NCBI GenBank assembly: GCA_034112325.1
Contig: JAWUVO010000089.1
Span: 1 to 43,010 of the forward strand
DNA length: 43,010 nt
Direction of reading: 5' to 3'
Origin: Bermanella sp034112325
Lineage (GTDB): Bacteria > Pseudomonadota > Gammaproteobacteria > Pseudomonadales > Oceanobacteraceae
The notes beneath the pieces are model-generated. The model was not told where the DNA came from. It did no database searches and saw only the letters and a list, made by a program, of their open reading frames with translations. The position numbers and the translations under genes are program-made. How positions within the stretch are numbered: position 1 is the first letter of the stretch; each line of letters begins with the position of its first letter. Shown one piece after another: positions 35,169-43,010 of the stretch.

Positions 35169-36095
35169 ATGGTTACTCCTATGTATAAAAATGCCGTTGT
35201 ATTTCCTGGGCAAGGTTCCCAGTCTGTGGGCATGTTGTCAGATGTAATAAATGAATACCCAATTGCCAAAAAAACAATTGAACAAGCCGATGAGATCTTA
35301 GGCTTTAGCTTAAGTGAGATGATTTTAAATGGGCCGGTAGAGTCACTTAATAGTACAAATAATACTCAGCCTGCGTTAGTGGCTGTAGAAGTGGCTTTGT
35401 GGCGCGCCATTGATGGAAAGGTGCCTGTAGAAGTTATGGCAGGTCATAGCTTAGGTGAATATTCTGCATTGGTATGTGCGGGTGCCATGAGTTTCGAAAC
35501 AGCACTAAAACTAGTGCGCAGGCGTGGCGAGTTGATGCAAATAGCGGTACCGAATGGTGTAGGTGCTATGGCGGCGATTCTTGGGATGGATGACGCTCTG
35601 GTAGAACATATATGTGAGCAACAAGCACAAGGCCAGATTGTTCAGGCGGCAAACTATAATAGTCCTGGTCAGTTGGTTATAGCGGGCAATAAAGAAGCCG
35701 TAGAGAGAGCGGTTGTGGCATGCAAAGAAGGCGGCGCCAAGCGCGCCATGATGTTACAAGTTAGTGGGCCATTTCATAGTGCGTTAATGGCACCTGCGGC
35801 CGTAGATTTTGCCGCATATTTAAACCAATTTGAAATTACTTCGCCAACTATCCCAGTGTTACAAAATGCCGTAAATGAATTTGTAACCGACGTTGAGCAA
35901 ATTCGCAGCAATTTGGTAAAACAAATTGCTAGTCCAGTACGATGGACACAAACAGTTCAGCTGCTAGCTGACAACGGTGTAGAGAATCTGGTAGAAGTAG
36001 GCCCAGGTAAGGTACTTACCGGTTTGAATAAGCGAATTGCTAAAAATCTAAATAATGTATCAGTTAATTCTGTTGCGTCTATTGTGGGTTTGTAA
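35169..36095 (+). CDS. fabD: Malonyl-CoA:ACP transacylase FabD
   Basis: Loads malonyl groups onto acyl carrier protein, using the product of acetyl-CoA carboxylase. 308 residues from ATG 35169; ATG 35181 (opening MYKNAVVFPGQGSQ) fits the E. coli N-terminus equally well and neither has a strong ribosome site. Active Ser94 (long form) in GHSLGEYSA, active His in VSGPFHSALM, and the RRGELMQ motif with the substrate-binding Arg. Next gene fabG follows after 22 bases. Confidence 0.96.
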   Translation: MVTPMYKNAVVFPGQGSQSVGMLSDVINEYPIAKKTIEQADEILGFSLSEMILNGPVESLNSTNNTQPALVAVEVALWRAIDGKVPVEVMAGHSLGEYSALVCAGAMSFETALKLVRRRGELMQIAVPNGVGAMAAILGMDDALVEHICEQQAQGQIVQAANYNSPGQLVIAGNKEAVERAVVACKEGGAKRAMMLQVSGPFHSALMAPAAVDFAAYLNQFEITSPTIPVLQNAVNEFVTDVEQIRSNLVKQIASPVRWTQTVQLLADNGVENLVEVGPGKVLTGLNKRIAKNLNNVSVNSVASIVGL

Positions 36096-36117
36096 AAAAC
36101 TGAATTAAGGTTTTATT

Positions 36118-36855
36118 ATGGTTGGATCGATGGATAAAAAAATAGCAGTAGTAACAGGTGCCAGTCGTGGTATTGGCCATGCAATTGCAATTGAATTGGT
36201 GGCCGCTGGTTATTATGTAGTGGCGTCGGCCACCTCAGAAAACGGTGTTGCAAATATTGCGCAAGCACTGGGTGATAACGGCACCGCGTTTGTTTTAAAT
36301 TTGTCTGATAAAGATAGCTGTGCGGTATTTAGTGAAAGTGTAAGCGCTTTAGGTCCGGTGGCTGTTTTGGTAAACAATGCAGGCATCACAAAAGATACGC
36401 TAATGTTACGCATGAAAGATGACGACTGGGACAGTGTAATAAACACAAACCTAAGTGGAACTTTCAGAATAACAAAAAGTTTTTTAAAGGGCATGATGAA
36501 GCAGCGCATTGGTCGAATTATTAATATTAGCTCTGTGGTTGGCTCCATGGGCAACCCTGGGCAGGCTAATTATTGTGCCAGTAAAGCGGGCGTTGAAGGA
36601 TTTACTCGCTCTTTAGCCCAAGAAATTGGTAGCCGTAATATAACCGTTAATTCGGTGGCTCCAGGCTTTATTGCCACTGATATGACCAACGAATTAACCG
36701 CAGATCAAAAAAATATAATGATAAATAACATTCCGTTAGGGCGATATGGCGAGCCAAAAGAGATTGCAAAAGCTGTTTTGTTCTTGGCTTCAGATGATGC
36801 GGCTTATATAACGGGTCAGGTTCTACATGTTAATGGTGGCCTTAATATGGGCTAA
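36118..36855 (+). CDS. fabG: 3-oxoacyl-ACP reductase FabG
   Basis: NADPH-dependent short-chain reductase for the first reduction of fatty-acid elongation. 245 residues. Cofactor motif TGASRGIGHAIA, NNAGITKD, catalytic Ser in NISSVVGSMGNPGQ, Tyr/Lys in YCASKAG, and VAPGFIATDMT. AAGG 7 bases upstream supports ATG 36118, though ATG 36130 would match E. coli length better. Position between fabD and acpP confirms FabG over the many other family members. Confidence 0.95.
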   Translation: MVGSMDKKIAVVTGASRGIGHAIAIELVAAGYYVVASATSENGVANIAQALGDNGTAFVLNLSDKDSCAVFSESVSALGPVAVLVNNAGITKDTLMLRMKDDDWDSVINTNLSGTFRITKSFLKGMMKQRIGRIINISSVVGSMGNPGQANYCASKAGVEGFTRSLAQEIGSRNITVNSVAPGFIATDMTNELTADQKNIMINNIPLGRYGEPKEIAKAVLFLASDDAAYITGQVLHVNGGLNMG

Positions 36856-36978
36856 TTAAGCCTTTAATGTGATAAAAGTGTCAAAAATGACTAACAAATC
36901 TCATAAAGTAGGCGCAAGTACTTGATTTTATCAGGGTAATCATCAGAATCCCTGTACCTAAAATTTGCAATAGATTGG

Positions 36979-37006
36979 TTTACCCATCGTTAAAGAGGGG
37001 TATAAT
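36979..37006 (+). promoter_or_regulatory. Likely acpP promoter
   Basis: TATAAT at 37001-37006 with a weak -35 TTTACC at 36979-36984 (16-base spacer), giving a leader of about 48 bases before acpP. A strong separate acpP promoter is expected because ACP is made in excess. A perfect palindrome CAAGTACTTG (36915-36924) lies upstream. Confidence 0.5.
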
Positions 37007-37060
37007 AGTCTGGTCGGATTTAAGGGCATTTTTGGCTCTACAAAATAAATAGGATAAATT

Positions 37061-37294
37061 ATGAGCAGCATTGAAGAACGCGTAAAAAAAGTTGTATGTG
37101 AACAGTTAGGCGTTAAAGAAGACGAAGCTAAAGTGACATCACGTTTTGTTGAAGACTTAGGTGCCGATTCTCTAGACACTGTTGAATTGGTAATGGCATT
37201 AGAAGAAGAATTTGAAACTGAAATTCCTGATGAAGATGCCGAAAAGCTAACCACTATTCAAGAATCTGTAGATTACATTACTGCCAACGTTTAA
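37061..37294 (+). CDS. acpP: Acyl carrier protein
   Basis: 77-residue acidic carrier of growing acyl chains. Ser37 in GADSLDTVELVMALEEEF is the phosphopantetheine site; the family opening SSIEERVKKVVCEQLGVK is present. It lies between fabG and fabF as in E. coli and Pseudomonas, with its own likely promoter upstream and a terminator downstream, which would allow higher expression than its neighbours. Confidence 0.98.
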   Translation: MSSIEERVKKVVCEQLGVKEDEAKVTSRFVEDLGADSLDTVELVMALEEEFETEIPDEDAEKLTTIQESVDYITANV

Positions 37295-37313
37295 TTGTTA
37301 AAGTATGTAATAC

Positions 37314-37342
37314 AAAGCCGCCAATCTATAGGCGGCTTTTTT
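37314..37342 (+). terminator. Terminator or attenuator between acpP and fabF
   Basis: AAAGCCGCC (37314-37322) pairs with GGCGGCTTT (37331-37339) around an 8-base loop, followed by TTT. It stands 28 bases before the fabF start and would make acpP transcripts exceed fabF transcripts. Confidence 0.85.
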
Positions 37343-37370
37343 GGTTTTATGATTAACGAAAGGCTAAATT

Positions 37371-38606
37371 ATGTCTAAGCGCAGAGTTGTTGTAACCGGT
37401 TTTGGTGCTCTTACTCCAGTGGGAAATACCGCTGCTGAGAGTTGGTCAAATTTAATCGCAGGTAAAAGTGGTATATCTACGATTACCCATTTCGACGCTT
37501 CCGCTTATGCGACTCAGTTTGCAGGTGTGATTTCTAATTTTTGCTTAGCTGATGTATTGCCGCCAAAAGACGCCAAAAAAATGGATTTGTTTATTCAATA
37601 TGGAATGGTGGCTTGTGACGAGGCGGTTAAGCACTCAGGGCTGATAGACTCTGGTTTATTAGACTTTGACCGAATAGGTTGTGCGCTAGGTTCGGGAATT
37701 GGTGGTTTAGCTACCATTGAGCATAATCATGCGCAGTTACTTAAATCAGGCCCAAGACGCGTGAGTCCTTTTTATATTCCGGCCTCTATCGTAAATATGA
37801 TCTCTGGACATGTGGCGATGAAATACGGCTTTATGGGGCCTAATATTGCCATATCTACCGCTTGTACCACAGGAACCCATAACATTGGCTACGCCGCCAG
37901 AACCATTGCTTACGGCGATGCCGACGTGATGATTGCTGGCGGCGCAGAAGCCGCATGTACGCCTAGCGGCATGGCGGGATTTTGTGCAGCAAGAGCTATG
38001 TCTACTCGCAATGATGACCCACAAGCGGCGTCACGACCTTGGGATCAAGACCGTGATGGTTTTGTTTTAGGGGATGGCGCTGGTGTATTAGTGCTAGAAG
38101 AGTATGAGTTTGCCAAAAAACGTGGGGCGAATATCTTAGCCGAAGTGTCTGGCTTTGGTATGAGCGACGACGCGTTTCATATGACAAGCCCTCCAGAAAA
38201 TGGCGAGGGTGCAGCTAAGGCCATGGCTAATGCATTGCGCGATGCGAGCTTAAATGGCGATCAGGTTGCTTACGTAAATGCCCATGGAACATCAACACCT
38301 GCTGGCGATGTGGCCGAAAGCCGAGCCATTGAAAGTACCATTGGAGCCCATGCGCTGGTTTCTTCTACAAAGTCTATGACGGGTCATTTACTGGGTGCAG
38401 CAGGGGCCATAGAGGCTATATTTTCGATTCAGTCTTTGCTTACTCAAAAAATTGCACCCACTATTAATCTAGATAATTTAGCGCCAGGCTGTCATCTCGA
38501 TTACATTGCCAATACGGCTCGCGATGCCAAACTTGAACACGTATTAAGTAACTCCTTCGGCTTTGGCGGTACCAATGGCTCGTTGATCTTTAGCAGGATT
38601 AAATAG
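37371..38606 (+). CDS. fabF: 3-oxoacyl-ACP synthase II (FabF)
   Basis: Condensing enzyme for fatty-acid elongation, including the temperature-sensitive palmitoleate to vaccenate step in E. coli. 411 residues. Thiolase-fold motifs are intact: Cys165 in STACTTGTHNIG, His305 in NAHGTSTPAGD, Lys334 and His339 in STKSMTGHLLGAAGA, and the C-terminal NSFGFGGTNGS. ATG 37371 has GAAAGG upstream. It is followed by pabC after 4 bases. Confidence 0.97.
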   Translation: MSKRRVVVTGFGALTPVGNTAAESWSNLIAGKSGISTITHFDASAYATQFAGVISNFCLADVLPPKDAKKMDLFIQYGMVACDEAVKHSGLIDSGLLDFDRIGCALGSGIGGLATIEHNHAQLLKSGPRRVSPFYIPASIVNMISGHVAMKYGFMGPNIAISTACTTGTHNIGYAARTIAYGDADVMIAGGAEAACTPSGMAGFCAARAMSTRNDDPQAASRPWDQDRDGFVLGDGAGVLVLEEYEFAKKRGANILAEVSGFGMSDDAFHMTSPPENGEGAAKAMANALRDASLNGDQVAYVNAHGTSTPAGDVAESRAIESTIGAHALVSSTKSMTGHLLGAAGAIEAIFSIQSLLTQKIAPTINLDNLAPGCHLDYIANTARDAKLEHVLSNSFGFGGTNGSLIFSRIK

Positions 38607-38610
38607 TTTT

Positions 38611-39450
38611 ATGTGGGTAATAGAGCAGGACCGTTATATAGGAGAAGTTGACACTTGGGATCGGGGTGTTCAATTTGGCGATGGTCTATTTGAAACCATA
38701 CGTGTAATAGACCAATGCGCAGTAAATTTAGATCAGCATGTTAAAAGATTAAATTCAGGTTTAGCGACACTGTTAATTAATCCACCTTCAAGCAACATGA
38801 AAAACCTAATTAAAGAATATGTTACTAGCTTTGTTGCTGAGACTAAGCAAAAAAATGGTATATTTAAAGTAATTATTACTCGGGGTAGCAGTGCCAGAGG
38901 TTATGGCTTTGAAAAAAATATATCTGCCAACATAACTGCGTTTTACGCTCCTTTGCCGCACTATGAAAATACTATTTATTCTCATGGTGTTGAGCTAACA
39001 GTGTGTAAAACTCAATGCTCTATTCAGACACAATTAGCCGGATTAAAACATTTAAATAGATTAGAAAATGTTTTAGCCAAACAAGAGTTAAGTGGTGCAT
39101 TTGAAGGCTTGATGCTTAATCATTTGGGTCATGTTATCGAAGGCACAATGTCTAATTTGTTCTTTGAGAAAGACAATATATTATTTACCCCTAGGTTAAA
39201 CCTCTCAGGGGTGAGCGGTGTGGTTCGGGCTTGTGTATTACTAGAGGCGGAGCAAAGTTCAATAGACGTTAAAGTTAAAGATATAACCTTGTCAGAGCTA
39301 GAAACATTCTCCAGTGGTTTTATCTGTAATAGCGTCATGGGTATAGTGCCCATTAAAAATATTAATCAATATGCTTTTAGATCGAGCAATATTACTAAGC
39401 AGTTGCAGTCTGTTATCAATCACCGAGGTGTAAATGAACAAACGAATTAG
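38611..39450 (+). CDS. pabC: Aminodeoxychorismate lyase PabC
   Basis: PLP enzyme of fold type IV that releases pyruvate from 4-amino-4-deoxychorismate, giving p-aminobenzoate for folate. 279 residues. Motifs: DRGVQFGDGLFETIRV near the N-terminus, TRGSSARGYGF, the PLP-Lys in GLKHLNRLENVLAKQE, and EGTMSNLFFEK. Related branched-chain and D-amino acid aminotransferases share the fold, but gene position between fabF and mltG and the LKHLNRLE motif fit PabC. The end overlaps mltG by 17 bases. Confidence 0.93.
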   Translation: MWVIEQDRYIGEVDTWDRGVQFGDGLFETIRVIDQCAVNLDQHVKRLNSGLATLLINPPSSNMKNLIKEYVTSFVAETKQKNGIFKVIITRGSSARGYGFEKNISANITAFYAPLPHYENTIYSHGVELTVCKTQCSIQTQLAGLKHLNRLENVLAKQELSGAFEGLMLNHLGHVIEGTMSNLFFEKDNILFTPRLNLSGVSGVVRACVLLEAEQSSIDVKVKDITLSELETFSSGFICNSVMGIVPIKNINQYAFRSSNITKQLQSVINHRGVNEQTN

Positions 39451-40462
39451 AGTTATCGGCCTGATGTTAATTATCTGGGGGCTTTCATATCTAGGTTTTG
39501 CTGCCTATCAACTAAGCACTCCGCTACAGGCTCCTACTGCTTTACTTGTTTCTTTGGAAAAAGGTCGCCCGCTTTCTAGTTTTTTTACCAAGCTAGAGAA
39601 TGCAGGAGTGATTAAAGATAGTCGTTTTATTATGTTATTAGCAAAAATAACGGGGCAATCTAGACAAGCAAAAGCGGGTGACTATAGGTTAACTCAAGAA
39701 ATGAATAGTCTAGATGTATTGAGACTATTGGTTGCGGGTGAAACGGTTAAATATAAGATTACTTTGGTTGAGGGTCATAATATAAAAGAGACGCTTCAGC
39801 GTATTGCTGCCCACGATAAATTAATTCAAGACTTACCCGCTAATATAGATCAGTTAATGCCGTTTTTGGGTTTAACAGGTCATCCTGAAGGACGTTTTTT
39901 TCCTGATACTTATATATTTGACCGTAATACTCGTGCGTCTTCAATTTTAGTAAGAGCCCAAGTACGGCTAGAAAAAGTGTTGGCCGAGCAGTGGCAGAAA
40001 AAAGAAGAAGACTTACCTTATAAGTCATCTTATGAGGCTTTAATAATGGCCTCGATTGTTGAAAAAGAAACCGCTGCACCCGATGAACGAGAAAAAATAG
40101 CGGGAGTATTTGTTAGGCGCTTGCAAAAAAATATGCGTTTACAAACTGACCCTACGGTGATTTATGGGTTGGGTGATCGCTATAAAGGTAATATTAGGCG
40201 CAAGCATTTACGCGAAGCAACCCCATATAACACTTATACAATTAAAGGTTTACCGCCCACTCCAATTTCACTGGTAGGTAAAGAAGCCATATATGCAGCC
40301 TTACACCCAGCAGAGGGTGAGGAATTATACTTTGTCGCTAAAGGTAATGGTCGCCATTATTTCTCAAGTACCTTGGCTGAACATAATAAAGCTGTTCGTG
40401 AATATCAAATTAATAAGCGAAAGTCAGTGGAAGAATATCGCTCTACACCGGATAAAAAATAA
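39434..40462 (+). CDS. mltG: Endolytic murein transglycosylase MltG
   Basis: Inner-membrane lytic transglycosylase thought to end growing glycan strands. 342 residues: N-terminal transmembrane helix about 5-25, a LysM-like subdomain about 35-110, then the YceG catalytic domain. Catalytic Glu210 is in MASIVEKETAAPDER; also PEGRFFPDTYIFD, LQTDPTVIYGL, YNTYTIKGLPPTPI and FVAKGNGRHYFSSTLAEHN. Start overlaps pabC; tmk follows 2 bases after the stop, so translation of pabC, mltG, tmk and holB is tightly coupled. Confidence 0.95.
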   Translation: MNKRIRVIGLMLIIWGLSYLGFAAYQLSTPLQAPTALLVSLEKGRPLSSFFTKLENAGVIKDSRFIMLLAKITGQSRQAKAGDYRLTQEMNSLDVLRLLVAGETVKYKITLVEGHNIKETLQRIAAHDKLIQDLPANIDQLMPFLGLTGHPEGRFFPDTYIFDRNTRASSILVRAQVRLEKVLAEQWQKKEEDLPYKSSYEALIMASIVEKETAAPDEREKIAGVFVRRLQKNMRLQTDPTVIYGLGDRYKGNIRRKHLREATPYNTYTIKGLPPTPISLVGKEAIYAALHPAEGEELYFVAKGNGRHYFSSTLAEHNKAVREYQINKRKSVEEYRSTPDKK

Positions 40463-40464
40463 CC

Positions 40465-41103
40465 ATGCAGGGTAAATTTATTACAATTGAAGGCATTGAA
40501 GGTGTAGGTAAAAGCACTAACATTGCCTTTGTTAAAACTTGGTTAGAGTCCCGTGGAGTTAATTGTATATTAACCCGAGAGCCAGGCGGCACAGAACTAG
40601 GTGAAGCATTGAGAGACCTATTGCTGCACGGTGGTAGTGTTGCTAATAAAGCTGAATTACTGATGATGTTTGCTTCCCGTGCTCAGCATTTAGAGGAAAA
40701 AATAAAACCTGCTTTAGAGCAGGGTATGTGGGTTATCTGTGATCGTTTTACAGACTCAACCTATGCCTATCAAGGCGGTGGACGCCAATTAAATCTAGAT
40801 TGGATTTCAAGTCTTGAGCAACTTGTGCATGAATCTTTTCAACCCGACCTGACTTTGTTGTTAGATGCACCAGTAGAAATTGGTCGCGCACGTGCCGCTA
40901 AGCGTGGCGCCGCAGACCGAATAGAAGCCGAAGATATAGCTTTCTTTAATCGTGTGAGAGAGATGTTCATAGCTCGTAGCCAGCAATCACAGCGCTATTC
41001 TGTTGTGGATGCCACTCAGGCATTAGAAAATGTACAGCTTGATATACAAACGTCTTTAAGCTCGCTCCTTAACTCTGTTGACATTTTAGGCGCCACTCAA
41101 TGA
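40465..41103 (+). CDS. tmk: Thymidylate kinase
   Basis: Phosphorylates dTMP to dTDP. 212 residues. P-loop EGIEGVGKST at about 8-17, substrate motif TREPGGTELGE, the DRFTDSTYAYQGGGR segment, and the LID-region Arg-rich RARAAKRGAADRIE. This is the E. coli type II layout with the basic residues in the LID rather than in the P-loop. It overlaps holB by 4 bases. Confidence 0.96.
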   Translation: MQGKFITIEGIEGVGKSTNIAFVKTWLESRGVNCILTREPGGTELGEALRDLLLHGGSVANKAELLMMFASRAQHLEEKIKPALEQGMWVICDRFTDSTYAYQGGGRQLNLDWISSLEQLVHESFQPDLTLLLDAPVEIGRARAAKRGAADRIEAEDIAFFNRVREMFIARSQQSQRYSVVDATQALENVQLDIQTSLSSLLNSVDILGATQ

Positions 41104-42095
41104 AAGTAGCCACTGCGTTACCGTGGACCAAGCCTGTTTGGGATAGGCTTACCCAGCAGCAAGAATCAGGGCGTCTGGGTCATGCTATTTTATTGGTGGG
41201 CCAAGAGGGGATTGGCAAGCGTTTATTAATGCGTGAGTTTTCCCAGCGAATTTTATGCTCTGAGGTTCAAGGGGCTCCTTGCGGTGCTTGCTCAAGTTGT
41301 TTGTTATTTAATGCTGGCAGTCATCCCGATTTATTAATGGTAGAGCCTGAAGAAGTTGGTAAACAAATTAAAATAGAGCAAATTCGTAAAGTAACTGAAT
41401 TTGTAAACACCACGCCACAAAAAGGTAATAACAAGGTTGTATTACTGGGTCCGTCTGAGGCGATGAATATTAATGCCTCTAATGCACTATTAAAAAGCTT
41501 AGAAGAACCCAGTGGTCAGGTGACTTTACTGCTTTATAGCCATCAGCCCAGTGGTTTGCTAGCCACTATAAAAAGCCGTTGTCAGCAATATACGCTGTCA
41601 TCTCCAAGTTGGGATCAAGGCTTGCTGTGGTTGAACGAAAATAGCCAAGCATCTGGTTTAGACAGTGTTTTAAGGCTTGCTAAGGGCTCTCCTCTAAAAG
41701 CATTAACCATGATTGAGCAGGATATACATGTTCAATATATGCAGTTTTGCCAGTCCATGTTGGACCTAGCCAATGGTGGAAGTCATTGGAATGAACTGCT
41801 GACTAAATGGAAGGGGTGGGACACAGACAGTGTTTTGCAGTGGTTTTATGAGCTGATTTTAGATATCCAGAAGCTTAAATCTGGCCTAGGTAAAGACATG
41901 CTCTCAGTACCAGAATTAGTGGGGTTAACCGAGAAAGTTGCCAGCTCTAGTGGCTATGACCAGCTTCAAACGATACTCGACAAAGCCATATTTGCTCAAA
42001 AAGCCTTAAATGGCCAAGCTAATCCTAATCCGCAGATGTTAATTGAAACATTGCTAATTGACTGGATTTCTTTATTGGGGCAAGCTCGTAATTAA
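41100..42095 (+). CDS. holB: DNA polymerase III delta' subunit HolB
   Basis: Clamp-loader subunit of the replicase. 331 residues. AAA+ fold with HAILLVGQEGIGKRLLMREF as the P-loop region, the zinc module (Cys in LCSEVQGAPCGACSSCLLFN), and the NALLKSLEEPSG motif. The P-loop deviates from GxxGxGKT, as in other delta' proteins, which do not hydrolyse ATP; SRC is present in IKSRCQQY. C-terminal collar domain after about 205. Start ATGA overlaps tmk. Confidence 0.94.
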   Translation: MKVATALPWTKPVWDRLTQQQESGRLGHAILLVGQEGIGKRLLMREFSQRILCSEVQGAPCGACSSCLLFNAGSHPDLLMVEPEEVGKQIKIEQIRKVTEFVNTTPQKGNNKVVLLGPSEAMNINASNALLKSLEEPSGQVTLLLYSHQPSGLLATIKSRCQQYTLSSPSWDQGLLWLNENSQASGLDSVLRLAKGSPLKALTMIEQDIHVQYMQFCQSMLDLANGGSHWNELLTKWKGWDTDSVLQWFYELILDIQKLKSGLGKDMLSVPELVGLTEKVASSSGYDQLQTILDKAIFAQKALNGQANPNPQMLIETLLIDWISLLGQARN

Positions 42096-42133
42096 TTAAA
42101 TTTGTGTAACAGTATTTTGTTAAAAATATGCAG

Positions 42134-42175
42134 TAGTAGGCTAAACCTAATAATAATAGTAGGCTAAACCTAATA
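42134..42175. repeat. 19-bp direct repeat upstream of pilZ
   Basis: TAGTAGGCTAAACCTAATA occurs at 42134-42152 and again, identical, at 42157-42175. The two copies sit 26 bases before the pilZ ATG. They could be a slippage duplication or paired protein-binding sites. Confidence 0.85.
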
Positions 42176-42200
42176 CAAAATAATAAAGGTTGTTTGTTTT

Positions 42201-42548
42201 ATGGCTCCTAAATTTGGACCAGGTAACGGAATATTATCCTTAACCATTAAAGATAAAGCGGTTTTATATGCTGCTTATATGCCGTTTATAAAAAACGGTG
42301 GCTTATTTATACCTAGTAATAAAAATTACACTCTGGGTGATGAAGTATTCATGCTATTAAACTTGATGGACGAACCTGAGAAAATCCCGGTAGCTGGTAA
42401 GGTTGTTTGGATCACTCCAAAAGGCGCTCAAGGCAATAAAGCATCGGGGGTTGGGGTTCAGTTTGCTGAAGATAACGTGGCTAAAAACAAGATAGAAACC
42501 CACCTAGCCGGTGCATTGAATTCAGATCGTCCAACTCACACTTTATAA
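42201..42548 (+). CDS. pilZ: Type IV pilus assembly protein PilZ
   Basis: 115-residue protein needed for type IV pilus biogenesis in Pseudomonas, acting with the PilB ATPase and FimX. Its sequence is almost colinear with P. aeruginosa PilZ as I remember it: GILSLTIKDKAVLYAAYMPF, NGGLFIP, YTLGDEVFMLLNLMDEPEKI, VAGKVVWITPKGAQGNKASG and the tail NSDRPTHTL. It lacks the RxxxR motif, so it should not bind c-di-GMP, as known for this PilZ subfamily. It follows holB in the standard order and is terminated at 42573-42603. Confidence 0.95.
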   Translation: MAPKFGPGNGILSLTIKDKAVLYAAYMPFIKNGGLFIPSNKNYTLGDEVFMLLNLMDEPEKIPVAGKVVWITPKGAQGNKASGVGVQFAEDNVAKNKIETHLAGALNSDRPTHTL

Positions 42549-42572
42549 CCTGCCAAATATTCGTTTCAAGCT

Positions 42573-42603
42573 AGTCTTATAAGGCACTTATAAGACTATT
42601 TTT
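42573..42603 (+). terminator. Terminator after pilZ
   Basis: AGTCTTATAAG (42573-42583) pairs with CTTATAAGACT (42587-42597) around GCA, followed by ATTTTT. It closes the long pabC-pilZ transcription unit. Confidence 0.85.
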
Positions 42604-42733
42604 ATGCTGCATTTTACCCCTAAGTATTAGTTCTCCTTTGGTTACTGCCCTGTATCTTCATGCCTCTGTGCGCTTGTAGCTAAACAGGGAGCAGCAACAG
42701 TTTGCAGGCAATTAGGCGGCTCAATTATAAGGA
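42604..42733. other. Spacer without recognised gene
   Basis: Between the pilZ terminator and the receiver-domain remnant. Six-frame reading by eye shows no supported coding sequence and no RNA gene. tatD, expected here from pseudomonad gene order, is absent. Confidence 0.5.
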
Positions 42734-42844
42734 TTGTATGAATATGATGAGCGAATCAAAGCCATCGAATCTGCCATGAACGACTTTATTACAAAACCCA
42801 TAGATCAAAATATTCTATTTAGGGTATTAAAGGAATGGCTGTAA
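42734..42844 (+). pseudogene. C-terminal remnant of a response-regulator receiver domain
   Basis: An open frame of 36 codons encodes a stretch from YDERIKAIESAMNDFITKPID to FRVLKEWL before a TAA. The MNDFITKPID motif with its invariant Lys, followed by an amphipathic helix ending in a W-L, is the end of a receiver (REC) domain, as found at the tail of hybrid sensor kinases. The phosphoacceptor Asp half is missing and a TAA sits just upstream in frame, so this is a truncated relic. No start with a ribosome site is visible. Confidence 0.65.
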
Positions 42845-42880
42845 TTTTTTTAAAAGTTTACTTTAATTAGTTTTAAATAA

Positions 42881-43010
42881 TTATTTTTTGTTTTGCTCTC
42901 TATATTCTCCAGGGGTTGTATCTAGCCATTTTTTAAAACTGCGATGAAACGACCTTGGTTCACTGAATCCCAGTCTTATGGCAATTTCTTGTGCACAAAG
43001 CTCTGTCTGG
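42881..43010 (-). CDS. AraC-family transcription regulator, 3' end only
   Basis: The last 42 residues of a protein that continues past the right edge. AQEIAIRLGFSEPRSFHRSF then KKWLDTTPGEYRE is the second helix-turn-helix and signature of the AraC/XylS DNA-binding domain (family pattern IA..LGFS....F.R.F....G.TP..YR). The stop codon is at 42883-42881. Regulated target and ligand domain cannot be seen. It converges on the receiver-domain remnant. Confidence 0.9.
   Translation of the reverse strand, partial: QTELCAQEIAIRLGFSEPRSFHRSFKKWLDTTPGEYREQNKK

Noticed and set aside
41100..41250. HolB P-loop appears degenerate, suggesting a broken gene
   Set aside because: Delta' subunits normally lack a functional ATPase P-loop; length, zinc cysteines and SRC motif are normal.

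Overview
The window reads as chromosomal DNA of an AT-rich (by eye, low-40s %GC) marine-type gammaproteobacterium. The right two thirds follow a gene order I recall from Pseudomonas and other Gammaproteobacteria: lolCD, comEC, exbBD, msbA, lpxK, ycaR, LMW-phosphatase, murB, rne, rluC, HAD phosphatase, sppA, yceD, rpmF, plsX, fabD, fabG, acpP, fabF, pabC, mltG, tmk, holB, pilZ. PilZ and FabF look very close to pseudomonad proteins. NqrM and ApbE imply a Na+-pumping NQR. A fused acetyl-CoA carboxylase-like gene and low GC hint at an oceanospirillalean or alteromonad-like relative, but genus cannot be fixed from here.

Layout. 1-1526 (minus): 3'-truncated rlmG and a small charged protein. 1659-3559 (plus): AEC transporter and an overlapping DUF4062/TIR-like protein. 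3777-6559 (plus): apbE, nqrM, sthA, a redox and Na+-NQR maturation group. 6676-13960 (minus): prc protease and a 1625-residue single-chain biotin-dependent carboxylase. 14165-15598: a small HTH-like gene and two exported proteins of unknown function. 15708-24615: lipoprotein export (one LolC/E-type permease plus LolD), DUF2062, ComEC, ExbB/ExbD, MsbA, LpxK, YcaR. 24647-25579 (minus): an EnvC/NlpD-like LytM factor sitting where kdsB is usually found. 25735-27236: LMW phosphatase and MurB. 27468-30017 (minus): RNase E, divergent from rluC. 30427-42548: the rluC to pilZ block with the fatty-acid synthesis core. 42549-43010: a remnant of a receiver domain and the 3' part of an AraC-family regulator, where tatD is found in pseudomonads.

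Functionally the window is dominated by envelope building: fatty-acid and phospholipid precursors (carboxylase, plsX, fabDGF, acpP), lipid A export and modification (msbA, lpxK), lipoprotein sorting (lol), peptidoglycan (murB, mltG, LytM factor) and envelope proteolysis (prc, sppA). No CRISPR array, phage, insertion sequence, tRNA or rRNA was seen. The most unusual items are the single-chain carboxylase, in which the alpha-like carboxyltransferase half precedes the beta-like half with about 550 unassigned residues between them; the DUF4062 protein with a winged-helix-like tail; and the catalytically degenerate, membrane-anchored LytM factor in the kdsB slot.
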